DNA of 60,710 bases from an uncultured Bacilli bacterium (GTDB lineage Bacteria > Bacillota_I > Bacilli_A > RF39 > UBA660): positions 20,455-81,164 of the forward strand of contig CAJTKV010000002.1 of assembly GCA_910577075.1 (NCBI GenBank), in the 5' to 3' direction. Positions 19,486 to 29,251 of the stretch are shown in pieces. Under the pieces are notes generated by a model that ran no database searches, was not told where the DNA came from, and saw nothing but the letters and a program-made list of their open reading frames with translations. The translations under genes were made by a program, and so were the position numbers. The stretch's first letter is position 1, and each line of letters starts with the position of its first letter.

Positions 19486-20091
19486 ATGACAACTAAATTA
19501 ATACAGAAAAACGTCTGCCTTATGGATGGAACTAAAATAAAAGTTGATATTTCTATACCCCTAAGAAGCGAATCAGTTTTAGATGAATCTCAAGAAGAAT
19601 GGGTTATGGAAATGCTAAACAATCAAGTTATTAGAGGATTAAGGAATAGCATAGATGCTTACAAAAATAGTGAACTTCCTAATAGATTTTTATATCCTCA
19701 AAATTATACAATAACAAATTCCATGCCTGCAGATGCCTTAGGAGCATTTTGCTTAAGAGGTGATGATATTTTTGTCGATGCTGATGCGATTTCTAATATT
19801 GGAAGAACCTCTTCATCATTCCTTTTGGGGCATGAGATGGGACATAAAATAGAAAAATACACTGATCCTACCGAGGCCTTCTGGGCTATTGCATCGGCAT
19901 TTGGTACGGGCATTCAAGATAATGAAGATTTTTTAAGAGAAATGTATGCCGATATATGTGGTATAATCGTTAGCCAAAACAATGATGCTTCTTTAGTTCA
20001 CCTTGGGGGCTATAGCTTAAATGAAGTATTCTCCAATGATCACACCGAACATTTAAAAAGGCGCGTATTAAGCAACATTTATCACGTTTAA
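19486..20091 (+). CDS. Small cytosolic zincin (HEMGH) of unknown target
   Basis: 201 residues, no signal peptide. His116-Glu117-Met-Gly-His120 forms an HExxH zinc site, and DFLREMYADICGI about 35 residues later supplies a likely third ligand in the gluzincin manner. GAGGGAAAAT precedes the ATG and a strong terminator follows. It is divergent from the CotF-like pair. The sequence lacks an HTH, so it is not a standard ImmA/IrrE protein with a fused regulator, although the peptidase layout is similar. Confidence 0.65.
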   Translation: MTTKLIQKNVCLMDGTKIKVDISIPLRSESVLDESQEEWVMEMLNNQVIRGLRNSIDAYKNSELPNRFLYPQNYTITNSMPADALGAFCLRGDDIFVDADAISNIGRTSSSFLLGHEMGHKIEKYTDPTEAFWAIASAFGTGIQDNEDFLREMYADICGIIVSQNNDASLVHLGGYSLNEVFSNDHTEHLKRRVLSNIYHV

Positions 20092-20119
20092 AATAAAACT
20101 ATTAAGTTTTATTTTTTTA
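20090..20119 (+). terminator. Terminator after the zincin gene
   Basis: AAATAAAACT/AGTTTTATTT, 10-bp stem with an ATTA loop and T run. Confidence 0.85.
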
Positions 20120-20168
20120 TTTACAATAATATGATATAATGTACTAATCTAAGAATAAAGGTGATAAA

Positions 20169-21056
20169 ATGGAACGATTTTTAGCAGTTAAGAAAGCAAG
20201 CATCTTAGGAATAATTGGCAACATTTTCTTGCTCATTATCAAAACTATTGTCGCATTTTTGACTAATTCCCAAGCTATGATGAGTGATGCCTTAAATAGT
20301 ACGGGTGATATTATTTCCTCATTTATGACATATGTTGGCAATAAAATTGCCTCCAAGGGGCCTGACGAAGATCATAATCTTGGACATGGAAAAGCGGAAT
20401 ATATCTTTTCTATGCTTATAAGTTTAACCATGATCGTTTTGTCAATTAAGATGATTTATTCATCAATCAAATCTTTATTTGTTTCATATTCCTATCATTT
20501 TTCGGCATATTTAATCATTGTCTGTGTAGTAACTATAATTATAAAAGTGTTACTTTTTTGTTATACAAACTCCTTAGCTAAAAAGTATGATAATTTACTT
20601 ATAAAAGCCAATTCCTATGATCATCGCAATGATTGTATTTTAACTTCACTTAATCTAATTGCTGCCATTATTGGGCAATTTGGGATAACCTACATTGATG
20701 GGGTAGTTGGTTTGATTTTATCATTGTGGATTACAATCACGGGAGTTCGCATATTTAAAGAAAGTTATGATGTTTTAATGGATAAAGGCTTAGATGAAGA
20801 GACGAAAAAGCAAATAGATGAGATAATTAAAAAATATCCCGAAATAACTAAGACTAATCATTTTAATTCAACCCCTATTGGTTATCAATATCAGATATCT
20901 CTAACTATATTTGTCGATGGCAATCTAAGCACCTTTGAAAGTCATGAGATAGCTAACGCTTTGGAAAAAGAGATAACCAAGTTAGATGAAGTTTATTTAG
21001 CTGTAATTCATGTAAATCCAATACAAATAAAGAAGAAAAAAAGAAAGAGAAAATAA
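20169..21056 (+). CDS. Cation diffusion facilitator (CDF) transporter
   Basis: 295 residues with about six transmembrane helices and a cytosolic C-terminal domain. Diagnostic segments are DALNSTGDIISSF in helix 2 (metal-binding Asp), GHGKAEYIFSM, and DHRNDC in helix 5. CDF proteins exchange protons for Zn, Fe, Mn or Co across the membrane. The C-terminal part (ITKTNHFNSTPIGYQYQISLTIFVDG) is the dimerisation domain, and a basic KKKKRKRK tail ends the protein. A TGA-TATAAT box at 20135-20140 and AAAGGTGATAAA support the start. Metal specificity cannot be read. Confidence 0.9.
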   Translation: MERFLAVKKASILGIIGNIFLLIIKTIVAFLTNSQAMMSDALNSTGDIISSFMTYVGNKIASKGPDEDHNLGHGKAEYIFSMLISLTMIVLSIKMIYSSIKSLFVSYSYHFSAYLIIVCVVTIIIKVLLFCYTNSLAKKYDNLLIKANSYDHRNDCILTSLNLIAAIIGQFGITYIDGVVGLILSLWITITGVRIFKESYDVLMDKGLDEETKKQIDEIIKKYPEITKTNHFNSTPIGYQYQISLTIFVDGNLSTFESHEIANALEKEITKLDEVYLAVIHVNPIQIKKKKRKRK

Positions 21057-21080
21057 TTATTTCCATAATTATTTTTTTTT
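21052..21080 (+). terminator. Terminator after the CDF gene
   Basis: AATAATTAT/ATAATTATT stem with a TTCC loop and a run of T residues. Confidence 0.85.
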
Positions 21081-21105
21081 GATATTATATAGATAGGTGG
21101 TTAGT

Positions 21106-22059
21106 ATGAAAAAAACAAAGTTATCAATTGTCATTCCTTGTCATAATGAGGCCTCAAACATTGAACCATTGTATAAGGAAATATATGATACTTTTAAAAC
21201 GCGCAATGAAAAAATAGAATTAGTATTTATAAATGATGGTTCCAAAGATACGACATTAAAGGAATTAAAGAATATACTAACTAAAAAGGACTTTGAAATA
21301 AAAGTTATCAGTTTTACTCGCAATTTTGGCAAGGACGCGGCCATGTATGCCGGACTCGAAAATGCCACAGGCGATTTAGTATGCATTATCGATGCCGATT
21401 TACAGCAACGTCCTAGCTTAATAGTTCCTATGATAGAAAAATTAGAGGAAAGTGAAGAATACGACAGTGTATGTTATTATCAGGAAAATCGCATTGAAAG
21501 CCACTTTGTAACTTGGCTTAAAAGCTCCTTTTATAAAGTTATGTCCAAAATCAGTGATATCGAATTTGTCGATGGAGCAAGTGATTTTCGCTTATTTAGA
21601 AGACAGGTCGTAGATTCTATTCTATCATTAAAAGAATCCAATAGATTCTCAAAGGGCATCTTCAGTTGGGTAGGTTATAATACTTGTTATTTGCCATATA
21701 CACCAGAATCCCGCCGCTATGGAAAAAGTAGTTATAGTATGGGAAAACTTATAGTGTATGCTTTATCGGGTATTATCTCTTTTTCCACATTGCCATTATC
21801 TATCGCTACAGTTGGCGGTGTAGTATCTGCCGCAATATGTTTGTTATATATACTAATCGTAATATTTCAAAAAGTATTCTTAACAATTGATGTTCCTGGC
21901 TATCCCACGTTATTAGTTACTATTCTTTTAATAGGCAGTTTAATCTTATGTTGCCTAGGAATTATCGGTGAATATGTCGCTCGCATTTATCTAGAGACTA
22001 AAAAAAGACCACTATATGTGGAAAAAGAAATCTTAACTAACAAAAAAGAGACAAAATAA
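21106..22059 (+). CDS. GtrB/DPM1-like polyprenol-phosphate glycosyltransferase
   Basis: 317 residues. A GT2 domain occupies about 1-225, with FINDGSKDTT and the catalytic IDADLQQ; SRRYGKSSYS is the conserved loop before two C-terminal membrane helices (about 230-260 and 268-295). Such enzymes load a sugar onto undecaprenyl phosphate for transfer outside by a polytopic glycosyltransferase; the large membrane protein at 33498 could use the product. ATG 21106 is used because the in-frame GTG at 21097 is part of the AGGTGG ribosome binding site. Confidence 0.85.
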   Translation: MKKTKLSIVIPCHNEASNIEPLYKEIYDTFKTRNEKIELVFINDGSKDTTLKELKNILTKKDFEIKVISFTRNFGKDAAMYAGLENATGDLVCIIDADLQQRPSLIVPMIEKLEESEEYDSVCYYQENRIESHFVTWLKSSFYKVMSKISDIEFVDGASDFRLFRRQVVDSILSLKESNRFSKGIFSWVGYNTCYLPYTPESRRYGKSSYSMGKLIVYALSGIISFSTLPLSIATVGGVVSAAICLLYILIVIFQKVFLTIDVPGYPTLLVTILLIGSLILCCLGIIGEYVARIYLETKKRPLYVEKEILTNKKETK

Positions 22060-22084
22060 AACTTTTCCTAAGGAAAAGTTTTTT
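22058..22084. terminator. Bidirectional terminator
   Basis: AAAACTTTTCC/GGAAAAGTTTT, 11-bp stem with a TAA loop between two convergent genes; it contains the minus-strand TAG stop. Confidence 0.85.
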
Positions 22085-23057
22085 CATTTACTAATTTATT
22101 GGATAACACCATATCTACACCACTATGAAAATAATTATTAGCTGTTTTCTCATTATCTACAGTAAATATAAAAGTGAATATTTCATTCTTTTTCGCTAAT
22201 TTTACCATCTCTTCATCATAACTTCCATTAGCCATAATTAGTGAAGTAATCTTATTTTTCTTACAATAATTAACTATTTTTTGATAGCTGTCTAAATCTT
22301 TTGGTAAATCTTTTGGATCGCGATAGGAAAAAGTTATCAGCTCGAAATTAAAGATGCTCTTAGCTGTTTCAATAACTTTTGTATTATATCCCCATATGAC
22401 AAATCTATTTAAAATTTTCTTATCATAATTGGCGGCTTTAACAAGCGTTTGCAATCCCTTTTTAGTGACCTCTACTTTAGAACCTTGCTTTAAGTTTAAA
22501 ATAAAATAACAATAGGGATTCTTTTTCATATAATTAATTAAATCTTTTATCGTCATTGAAGTAAATTGACCAGATATTTTCGTGTTTTTAAATGCTCTAG
22601 TACTCATTGGAGTAACTTCTCCGGGATATTCCTTTTTTAAGATACTCTGATATCCAAAGGCATCCCAACTGTGAATGAGAACTAAATCCCCATCACTTGA
22701 AAAGTTCAAATCTATTTCAAATATTCTATTTCCATCTTGGTAGTTTTTATCAATTGCCTCAAAGGAATTAGTATAATAAGTCTTATTAATACTTCCCCCA
22801 GCATGCATAACATATTTTTGGCTTTTGACATAGTATTTAAATATTTCTAAGTTATTTTTACCCTTTAAAACTTCCGCCTCGGTTGGAATAGTTACATCAT
22901 TAGGTTTGGCAAATACCACATTGGGGTTTGCTCCTTGTGAATTAAATAATTTATAATCAAAAACATTTTCATAGTAAAAATAGTCAACTGCTTGAAACAG
23001 AATGGCTATGAACAACAAAAACAAAACAATATTTCTTTGCACAACTTCTTTTTTCAT
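22068..23057 (-). CDS. Membrane-anchored glycerophosphodiester phosphodiesterase-like protein
   Basis: 329 residues with an N-terminal membrane anchor (VLFLLFIAILFQAVDYFYY) and an outward-facing GDPD barrel. Catalytic-type motifs are HAGGSINKTYYTNSFEA, FEIDLNFSSDG and HSWDAFG; a second conserved block is CYFILNLKQGS. The family hydrolyses glycerophosphodiesters, and next to teichoic acid genes it may act on glycerophosphate polymer or lipid head groups. The start at 23057 lacks a ribosome binding site: TTATTATAAACCGT stands directly before the ATG, so the message may be leaderless. A longer in-frame start at 23108 exists. Confidence 0.8.
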   Translation of the reverse strand: MKKEVVQRNIVLFLLFIAILFQAVDYFYYENVFDYKLFNSQGANPNVVFAKPNDVTIPTEAEVLKGKNNLEIFKYYVKSQKYVMHAGGSINKTYYTNSFEAIDKNYQDGNRIFEIDLNFSSDGDLVLIHSWDAFGYQSILKKEYPGEVTPMSTRAFKNTKISGQFTSMTIKDLINYMKKNPYCYFILNLKQGSKVEVTKKGLQTLVKAANYDKKILNRFVIWGYNTKVIETAKSIFNFELITFSYRDPKDLPKDLDSYQKIVNYCKKNKITSLIMANGSYDEEMVKLAKKNEIFTFIFTVDNEKTANNYFHSGVDMVLSNKLVNEKTFP

Positions 23058-23193
23058 ACGGTTTATAATAACACATATTGGAAGAAAAATAAAGTCAGAT
23101 ACCAACAAACAGTAGCATTTGACTTAAATTTACCAGTTACTTTTATTGCTTATGGGACTTTATATTGTTATAATGTTATTATGGAGTGATGAT

Positions 23194-24306
23194 ATGACAA
23201 CTTTGCTAGCAATTTACAAAGTCATTCTTAAAATTGTTTATTTTTTCTTTAAAATGTTTAAGACAAGGAAAAATCGCATAATATTTTTAAGTAGACAAGA
23301 TAACAAACCATCAATAGATTTTATCTATTTGATTGACGATATAAACAAAAGATATCCAGAGTATGAAATAAAAATCTTAACTAGACGCCTAGAAAAAAAT
23401 AATCCTAAGCAGATTATCCGCTCTTTATTTGATCCCTTTATTCAATCTTTTTATCTAGCAACATCGAGTATATGTATTATCGATGGCTACCAAATTCCCG
23501 TATCTTGTTTGCATCACAAATCAGACTTAAAGATAATTCAAATATGGCATTCTTTAGGAGCAATAAAAATGTTTGGCTACCAAACTTTAAATACTAAATA
23601 TGATCAAAAAATGGCTGAGTTAATGTGTATGCATAAAAATTATAATGCCATCATATCTCCCTCTTCCGAGATGAGTAAATATTTTGCGAAAGCTTTTAAT
23701 AATCCAATCGAAAAATTTGTAAATATTGGTTTACCGCGCATAGATTATCTATTAAAAACTGCTAAGCAAAATCGCGACACGGTTTATAAAAGATATCCTA
23801 AGTTAAAAAATAAGAAAGTTATTTTATATGCTCCAACATTTAGGGTATATGATGAATATAAAATTGCTGAATTAATTGAAGAATTTAAAAATTCAACCAA
23901 GTGGGAACTAATAGTAAAAATACATCCTCGTATGAAAGTTCATGTTTCTAAAAAATATACCTATGATAAAGTATCCTCGCTAGAGGCTTTAAGTGTAGCA
24001 GATTATGTCATAACTGACTATTCAGCAATCTCTCTAGAGGCATCTATTTTAAACAAGCCTGTTGTACTGTACACTTATGATGAGGAAAAATATCGTGAAT
24101 ACGAAGGAATAAATACGGATTTAGATAGGGATTTGCCAGGTTACAATTTTAAAGATGCTAAATCCTTGGCAAAATTTATAAAAAGCAATAAATATGATAA
24201 AAAGATATTGAAAGACTACTGTGATAAATATATTAGATATAAAGATGGTTCAGTAACAAGGAGGTTAACTGATTACATCATTGGAGGTAAGTATGAAGAA
24301 AATTAG
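23194..24306 (+). CDS. CDP-glycerol glycerophosphotransferase family protein (TagB/TagF type)
   Basis: 370 residues. It keeps the family landmarks IIQIWHSLGA, LYAPTFR, KIHPRM and ADYVITDYSAISLEA. An N-terminal hydrophobic, basic helix (YKVILKIVYFFFKMFK) would hold it to the inner membrane face. Such enzymes add one (TagB) or many (TagF) glycerol phosphates from CDP-glycerol to a lipid-linked acceptor; the short length favours a primase or single-addition role. TATAAT at 23170-23175 and GGAGTGATGAT support the start at 23194. It overlaps the next gene by 14 bases. Confidence 0.85.
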   Translation: MTTLLAIYKVILKIVYFFFKMFKTRKNRIIFLSRQDNKPSIDFIYLIDDINKRYPEYEIKILTRRLEKNNPKQIIRSLFDPFIQSFYLATSSICIIDGYQIPVSCLHHKSDLKIIQIWHSLGAIKMFGYQTLNTKYDQKMAELMCMHKNYNAIISPSSEMSKYFAKAFNNPIEKFVNIGLPRIDYLLKTAKQNRDTVYKRYPKLKNKKVILYAPTFRVYDEYKIAELIEEFKNSTKWELIVKIHPRMKVHVSKKYTYDKVSSLEALSVADYVITDYSAISLEASILNKPVVLYTYDEEKYREYEGINTDLDRDLPGYNFKDAKSLAKFIKSNKYDKKILKDYCDKYIRYKDGSVTRRLTDYIIGGKYEEN

Positions 24307-25540
24307 AGTATTATTAATCAATCTATCAAAGAAGAGTTCCTTCTTTAGGGCCTTATTAAGAAAGTGTGTGTTTATTAAAAATAGACTTCTCTACATGTTA
24401 TATTATTTTAAACCCGTTGATGAAAAAAGAGTGCTATTCGAGTCCTTTATGGGACGTAAATATGTCGATAGTCCCAAAGCCATATATGAATATATGATAA
24501 AGAATAAGGAATATAAAGATTACGAATTTGTTTGGTTTTTCAAAAATCCTGATAAATATAAATTTCTAGAGAAAAATAAAAATACTAAGGTATATCGTTA
24601 TGGTTCCAAGGAGTACTACAGACTCTATGCTACTAGCAAATATTGGTTCACGAATTCTCGTGTTCCCGATACAATTTTAAAAAAGAAGGAACAAATTTAT
24701 GTTCAATGTTGGCATGGTACACCACTTAAACGCCTAGGTTTCGATATTGAAGTAAAAGGTGGAAATGCGATGAATTCCATTAAAGATATCCGCTACAAAT
24801 ACGAAGTTGATTCCAAAAAATATACTTATATGGTATCTCCATCAAAATTTTGTACTGAAAAATTTATTTCAGCTTTTAATCTAAAAAATGTTGGTAAAGA
24901 AGATATTATTATCGAAAAAGGATATCCTCGTAATGACTTTTTAATAAATTACAAAGAAAGTGATGTTAAAAGAATAAAAAAAGAATTAGGTTTACCTAAG
25001 GATAAAAAAATTATTCTTTATGCTCCAACCTGGCGTGATAATCAACATACATCAGGCGTAGGATATACATATAAAACCGAAGTGGATTTTGATTATTTGC
25101 GTCAAAAATTAGGAGATGAATATATCATTCTTTTCCGTGCCCATTATTTTGTTGCCAATTCTTTTGATTTTGCCAAATATGAGGGATTTGTCTATAATGT
25201 CTCCGATTATGACGATATTAATGAACTTTATATTGTTGGAGATATCTTGATAACTGATTATTCAAGCGTCTTCTTCGACTATTCAATATTAAAAAGACCA
25301 ATGTTATTCTATATGTATGATTTAGATGAGTATCAACATGAATTGCGTGATTTTTACTTTGATATCGAAGAACTACCTGGTCCGATTGTTAAGACTGAGG
25401 ATGAACTTATCAAAGCTATTGAAAAGTCAAAAAAATTTAAATATGACAAAAAATATAAAGCCTTCAATGACAAATATACCTATCTTGATGATGGCAAAGC
25501 TTCAAAGAGGGTTGTAGAAGAAATTATCAAAAAGGATTAG
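24293..25540 (+). CDS. CDP-glycerol glycerophosphotransferase family protein
   Basis: 415 residues. Motifs QCWHGTPLKRLGFD, LYAPTWRDN, LFRAHYF and DILITDYSSVFFDYSIL are those of TagF/TarF/TarL-type polymerases. The ATG at 24293 follows TTGGAGGTAAGT inside the previous gene. Together the two enzymes could make the linkage glycerol phosphate and the chain. The terminator starts inside its last codons, so this pair is one unit. Confidence 0.88.
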   Translation: MKKIRVLLINLSKKSSFFRALLRKCVFIKNRLLYMLYYFKPVDEKRVLFESFMGRKYVDSPKAIYEYMIKNKEYKDYEFVWFFKNPDKYKFLEKNKNTKVYRYGSKEYYRLYATSKYWFTNSRVPDTILKKKEQIYVQCWHGTPLKRLGFDIEVKGGNAMNSIKDIRYKYEVDSKKYTYMVSPSKFCTEKFISAFNLKNVGKEDIIIEKGYPRNDFLINYKESDVKRIKKELGLPKDKKIILYAPTWRDNQHTSGVGYTYKTEVDFDYLRQKLGDEYIILFRAHYFVANSFDFAKYEGFVYNVSDYDDINELYIVGDILITDYSSVFFDYSILKRPMLFYMYDLDEYQHELRDFYFDIEELPGPIVKTEDELIKAIEKSKKFKYDKKYKAFNDKYTYLDDGKASKRVVEEIIKKD

Positions 25541-25557
25541 AAAACTAATCTTTTTTT
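25535..25557 (+). terminator. Terminator after the glycerophosphotransferase pair
   Basis: GATTAG/CTAATC stem with an AAAA loop and seven T residues; the TAG stop is in the stem. Confidence 0.85.
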
Positions 25558-25579
25558 GCGGGTTATTTTGGCAACTTTC

Positions 25580-25608
25580 TTGATAATACTGTCACAAATT
25601 GTTATAAT
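25580..25608 (+). promoter_or_regulatory. Promoter of the glycosyltransferase cassette
   Basis: TTGATA, 17-base spacer, TATAAT; 36 bases before the ATG at 25644. Confidence 0.75.
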
Positions 25609-25643
25609 TAAGTTAATAAAAAATCTTAGAGAGTAGGAAGTAT

Positions 25644-26591
25644 ATGAAACCAATAGTATCTGTAATTGTACCAGTTTATAATGGAGAAAGAACCATTAAA
25701 AAATGTCTTGATAGTATTTTAGCGCAAACACTAAAGGAGATCGAAGTTATTGTTATTAACGATAATAGTACTGATTCAACCCTCGAAATCCTAAAAAGTT
25801 ATAAGAAGAAGATTGTCTTAATTGACAATAAAGAAAACATGGGGCCAGCTGGTTCACGAAATAAGGGATTAGAAAAAGCCAAGGGTAAATATGTCGGATT
25901 TGTCGATGCTGATGATTATATCAGTGAGCATATGTATAAGACTATGCTTGATAATATGAGTGATGATACAGATTTGGTATGTTGTTCAAGATATAACGTC
26001 AAAGGTACTAATATAAAACCCATTATTAATGAGTCAAAAACTACCAATATTAAAGAGTTTAGTAAGACTAGTAGTTACACTTGGGATAAATTATATCGAA
26101 AAAGTATCATCGATGAAAATAATATTTACTTTCCTGAAAGATATTCTTACGCTGAAGACTTTTGCTTTTTAATGAAATATAAGTTTTATAGCAATAAAAT
26201 GGTTATCTTAGACGAACCTCTTTACTACTACAAATATGATAGTTTTGGATCAATTACCAATAGTTATGATGAGAAAATATATGATATCATCGATGCTCTA
26301 AGTGATACTGTTAAGTTCTTTCAATCAAAAGAAGCATTTGAAGATAATTATTATGAGTTATTACTCATAAGTGCTGGATTCTATGTTCGAAGAATTAAGG
26401 AATTCAGTAGATTCACCAACTATAAATTAAAGAAGGAATTTGTTCGTCGCTTCATAAGTTATTTTAAGAATTACTTCCCTGATTATAAAAGGGTTGTTAA
26501 TACTTTTGGAACAGATAGAAATGTCTTTTACCGCAGCAATTATCACTTAATGCTAATGTACATCAAATATAAAGAAAAGAGGCTGAAGTAA
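25644..26591 (+). CDS. GT2 family glycosyltransferase
   Basis: 315 residues. An N-terminal GT-A domain has VIVINDNSTDST, GPAGSRNKGLEKAKGKYVGFVDADDYI (DxD-type motif) and TWDKLYRKSII; the C-terminal 100 residues are basic and aromatic, and no membrane helix is seen. It would transfer a sugar from a nucleotide donor to the growing surface polymer on the cytosolic side. GAGAGTAGGAAG precedes the ATG, and the stop overlaps the next start by one base. Confidence 0.85.
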   Translation: MKPIVSVIVPVYNGERTIKKCLDSILAQTLKEIEVIVINDNSTDSTLEILKSYKKKIVLIDNKENMGPAGSRNKGLEKAKGKYVGFVDADDYISEHMYKTMLDNMSDDTDLVCCSRYNVKGTNIKPIINESKTTNIKEFSKTSSYTWDKLYRKSIIDENNIYFPERYSYAEDFCFLMKYKFYSNKMVILDEPLYYYKYDSFGSITNSYDEKIYDIIDALSDTVKFFQSKEAFEDNYYELLLISAGFYVRRIKEFSRFTNYKLKKEFVRRFISYFKNYFPDYKRVVNTFGTDRNVFYRSNYHLMLMYIKYKEKRLK

Positions 26592-29242
26592 TGAGTAAAA
26601 AAAAGTTCAAATTTTCTGTTATAATACCGGTATATAATGTAGAAGAATTTTTAACAGAAACAATAGAAAGTGTTATAAATCAAACAATTGGTTTTAAAGA
26701 AAATGTTCAATTAATTTTAGTAAATGACGGATCCCCTGACAACTCTGAAATTATCTGCTTAGAATATAGAGAAAAATATCCTAATAATGTTGTTTATATT
26801 AAACAGGAGAATTCTGGCGTTTCCGCAGCAAGGAATAAAGGTATGGAGTACGTTGAAGGAGAGTTCGTTAATTTTCTGGACAGCGATGACAAATGGAGCA
26901 AAGACGCTTTTAAAGAAGTATACTTAAATTATAAAAAAAATAAGGATGTTAAATTATTTAGTTGTAGAATGATTTTTTTTGATGCTAAAAAGGGAAGACA
27001 TCCTCTCAATTATAAATACACAAAAAATAAGATAATTAATATAATTAATGAATATGAATACCCACAATTAAGTTCAAGTTCCATTTTTATACATTACAGT
27101 GCTTTAAAAAATCATAAATATGATTCAAACATAAAATATTCTGAAGATAATAAATTTATCAATGAAATTATACTTGAAAAAGGGAAATACATGGTATTAA
27201 ATAAACCAACATATTACTATAGACGACGTCAAAAAAATAATTCGGCTATTCAAGAACAATCACAAAAGAAGGATTGGTACACTGTAACACCAATAAAAGT
27301 ATATAAATATCTTTATGATTTATCTATTAAAAAATATGGACGGGTAATTGAATACATTCAATATCTAATAATGTACGAGATAAACTGGCGATTATCTATT
27401 AGTGTTCCAAGTTTTTTATCTAAATCTGAAGAAAAAAAATATATAAAGGTTTTAAAAGATTTATTAACTAATATTAATGATGAAATAATTTTGTCACTGA
27501 GGAATGCAGACTTAGCAAAAAAATCCTATGTACTTGGTTTAAAAAGTGGCGAAAATTATGTTGAAAAAATTGAGTATGACGGAAAATATGCTAAAATAGA
27601 TGATTTTACCGTAAACTTCAATAATTTAGGATACTTAATAATTGATAATGTAAGTATCAGAAAAAATACTGTTTTTTTATATGGAAAATTAGATACAAAA
27701 TTTGTTTCTAAAGCGGATTTTAGTGTTTTACTAAATGATAAAAAAATAAAGCCAAAGTTTTATAATCTAACTAACAACTATGATGAAAAATTATTTACAG
27801 GAGATGAATTACATCAATATGTTGGGATATCTTTAAAATTAAGTATAAAAGCTGATTTTAAACTTACCTTTTATTTTAAGGATTTTGTGTTAACTCCAAG
27901 ATTTAAAAGAAGTAGTATTTTTTTTGAAAAAATGCCAAATAGTTTTAGGAAATATAATAATAGACTTATATGTTATAAAAAGAAGTATAAAAGTATAATT
28001 TGTTCAAAAGATAGTATTTTAAAAAGATTTTATTATGAATTTAAAAATTGTCTTTTCCTTCTTAGGTATAAAAAGATTAAATTAGTTTTAATTCGCCTTA
28101 TGATAAGTATTTATAACATATTCAAACATCAGAGCATTATGCTAATATCAGACAGAGTTAATAAAGCTGACGATAATGGTGAACATTTCTTTAAATTTAT
28201 GTTAGAGAATCATCGAGAATATAAATGTTACTATATCTTATCAAAAGATAGCGTTGATTATGAAAAAATGTGCAAAATAGGACCGGTATTGGATAATACA
28301 TCTATTAAGTATAAAATACTTTTTCAGTTATGTGATTATGTTGTATCATCTCATGCAGAAGATTACATTTTTAATGTTCTAGGGAAAAACAATAAATATG
28401 TTCAAGATAAATACAAATTTAAATACATATTTTTACAACACGGTATTATCAAGGATGATTTAAGTCCTTGGTTAAATGTTAATACCAAAAAAATGGACAT
28501 GTTTGTAACTTCATGCAGACCAGAATATCAATCATTATTAGATTGTAATTATTATTATGGTAAAGATATTGTTAAAATGACAGGTTTACCAAGATATGAT
28601 TCGTTACTAAATAAACAAAAAAATACTCAAATAAAAAAGCAAATTCTTTTATCTTGCACCTGGAGAAATTCTCTTGCTAATAAGGTAGATAGGAAAACGG
28701 GAAAAAGACTATATAACGAAAAATTTAAAGAATCCAATTACTTCAAATTTTTAAATTCTCTCATAAATGATAAAAAACTTCTTAAAGCGCTAGAGAAAAA
28801 CAACTATAAAATACGATTTTGCCCACATCCAAATGTTTTAACTCAACTAGAAGATTTTGACGAAAATGAATTTGTAGAAATTGAAAGAAATAATATTAAT
28901 TATCAAAAAGAATTTTGCGAAAATGCTTTGTTAATAACAGATTATTCCAGCGTTTTCTTTGACTTCTGTTATTTAAAAAAACCTGTTGTATATCTACAAC
29001 ATGATCGTAAGGAGTTCTTTGAAGGACAACTATACGATGAAGGTTATTTTGATTATAAAAAAATGGGCTTCGGACCTGTATGTTCAACTTTAGATAGTGC
29101 TGTTAAAGCAATTATTGATTATATTGAAAACGGATGTGAGATGCAAGAAAAGTATTTAAAACGTGTGGAAAATTTCTATTCGTTTCATGATGATAGAAAT
29201 TGTGAAAGAGTATTTAAAGAAATTACAAATTTAGATAAGTAG
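26591..29242 (+). CDS. Fusion of GT2 glycosyltransferase and CDP-glycerol glycerophosphotransferase
   Basis: 883 residues in three parts. About 1-330 is a GT2 domain (VNDGSPDNSE, SGVSAARNKGMEYVEGEFVNFLDSDD). About 340-460 is a strand-rich linker resembling the beta domain often found between such modules. About 512-883 is a CDP-glycerol glycerophosphotransferase domain (FLQHGIIKDDLSPW, LSCTWRNS, RFCPHPN, LLITDYSSVFFDFCYL). One chain could thus add both sugar and glycerol phosphate. Its codon use seems more AT-rich than that of its upstream neighbours, with hardly any CGC, suggesting a cassette acquired separately. Confidence 0.85.
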   Translation: MSKKKFKFSVIIPVYNVEEFLTETIESVINQTIGFKENVQLILVNDGSPDNSEIICLEYREKYPNNVVYIKQENSGVSAARNKGMEYVEGEFVNFLDSDDKWSKDAFKEVYLNYKKNKDVKLFSCRMIFFDAKKGRHPLNYKYTKNKIINIINEYEYPQLSSSSIFIHYSALKNHKYDSNIKYSEDNKFINEIILEKGKYMVLNKPTYYYRRRQKNNSAIQEQSQKKDWYTVTPIKVYKYLYDLSIKKYGRVIEYIQYLIMYEINWRLSISVPSFLSKSEEKKYIKVLKDLLTNINDEIILSLRNADLAKKSYVLGLKSGENYVEKIEYDGKYAKIDDFTVNFNNLGYLIIDNVSIRKNTVFLYGKLDTKFVSKADFSVLLNDKKIKPKFYNLTNNYDEKLFTGDELHQYVGISLKLSIKADFKLTFYFKDFVLTPRFKRSSIFFEKMPNSFRKYNNRLICYKKKYKSIICSKDSILKRFYYEFKNCLFLLRYKKIKLVLIRLMISIYNIFKHQSIMLISDRVNKADDNGEHFFKFMLENHREYKCYYILSKDSVDYEKMCKIGPVLDNTSIKYKILFQLCDYVVSSHAEDYIFNVLGKNNKYVQDKYKFKYIFLQHGIIKDDLSPWLNVNTKKMDMFVTSCRPEYQSLLDCNYYYGKDIVKMTGLPRYDSLLNKQKNTQIKKQILLSCTWRNSLANKVDRKTGKRLYNEKFKESNYFKFLNSLINDKKLLKALEKNNYKIRFCPHPNVLTQLEDFDENEFVEIERNNINYQKEFCENALLITDYSSVFFDFCYLKKPVVYLQHDRKEFFEGQLYDEGYFDYKKMGFGPVCSTLDSAVKAIIDYIENGCEMQEKYLKRVENFYSFHDDRNCERVFKEITNLDK

Positions 29243-29251
29243 GAGGATAAA

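Noticed and set aside
19486..20091. ImmA/IrrE regulator protease
   Set aside because: HExxH is present but no HTH or typical ImmA flanks and no phage-like genes nearby; left as a small zincin.
20101..20168. Metal riboswitch before the CDF transporter
   Set aside because: The leader after the -10 box is only about 25 bases, too short for a NiCo or similar riboswitch.
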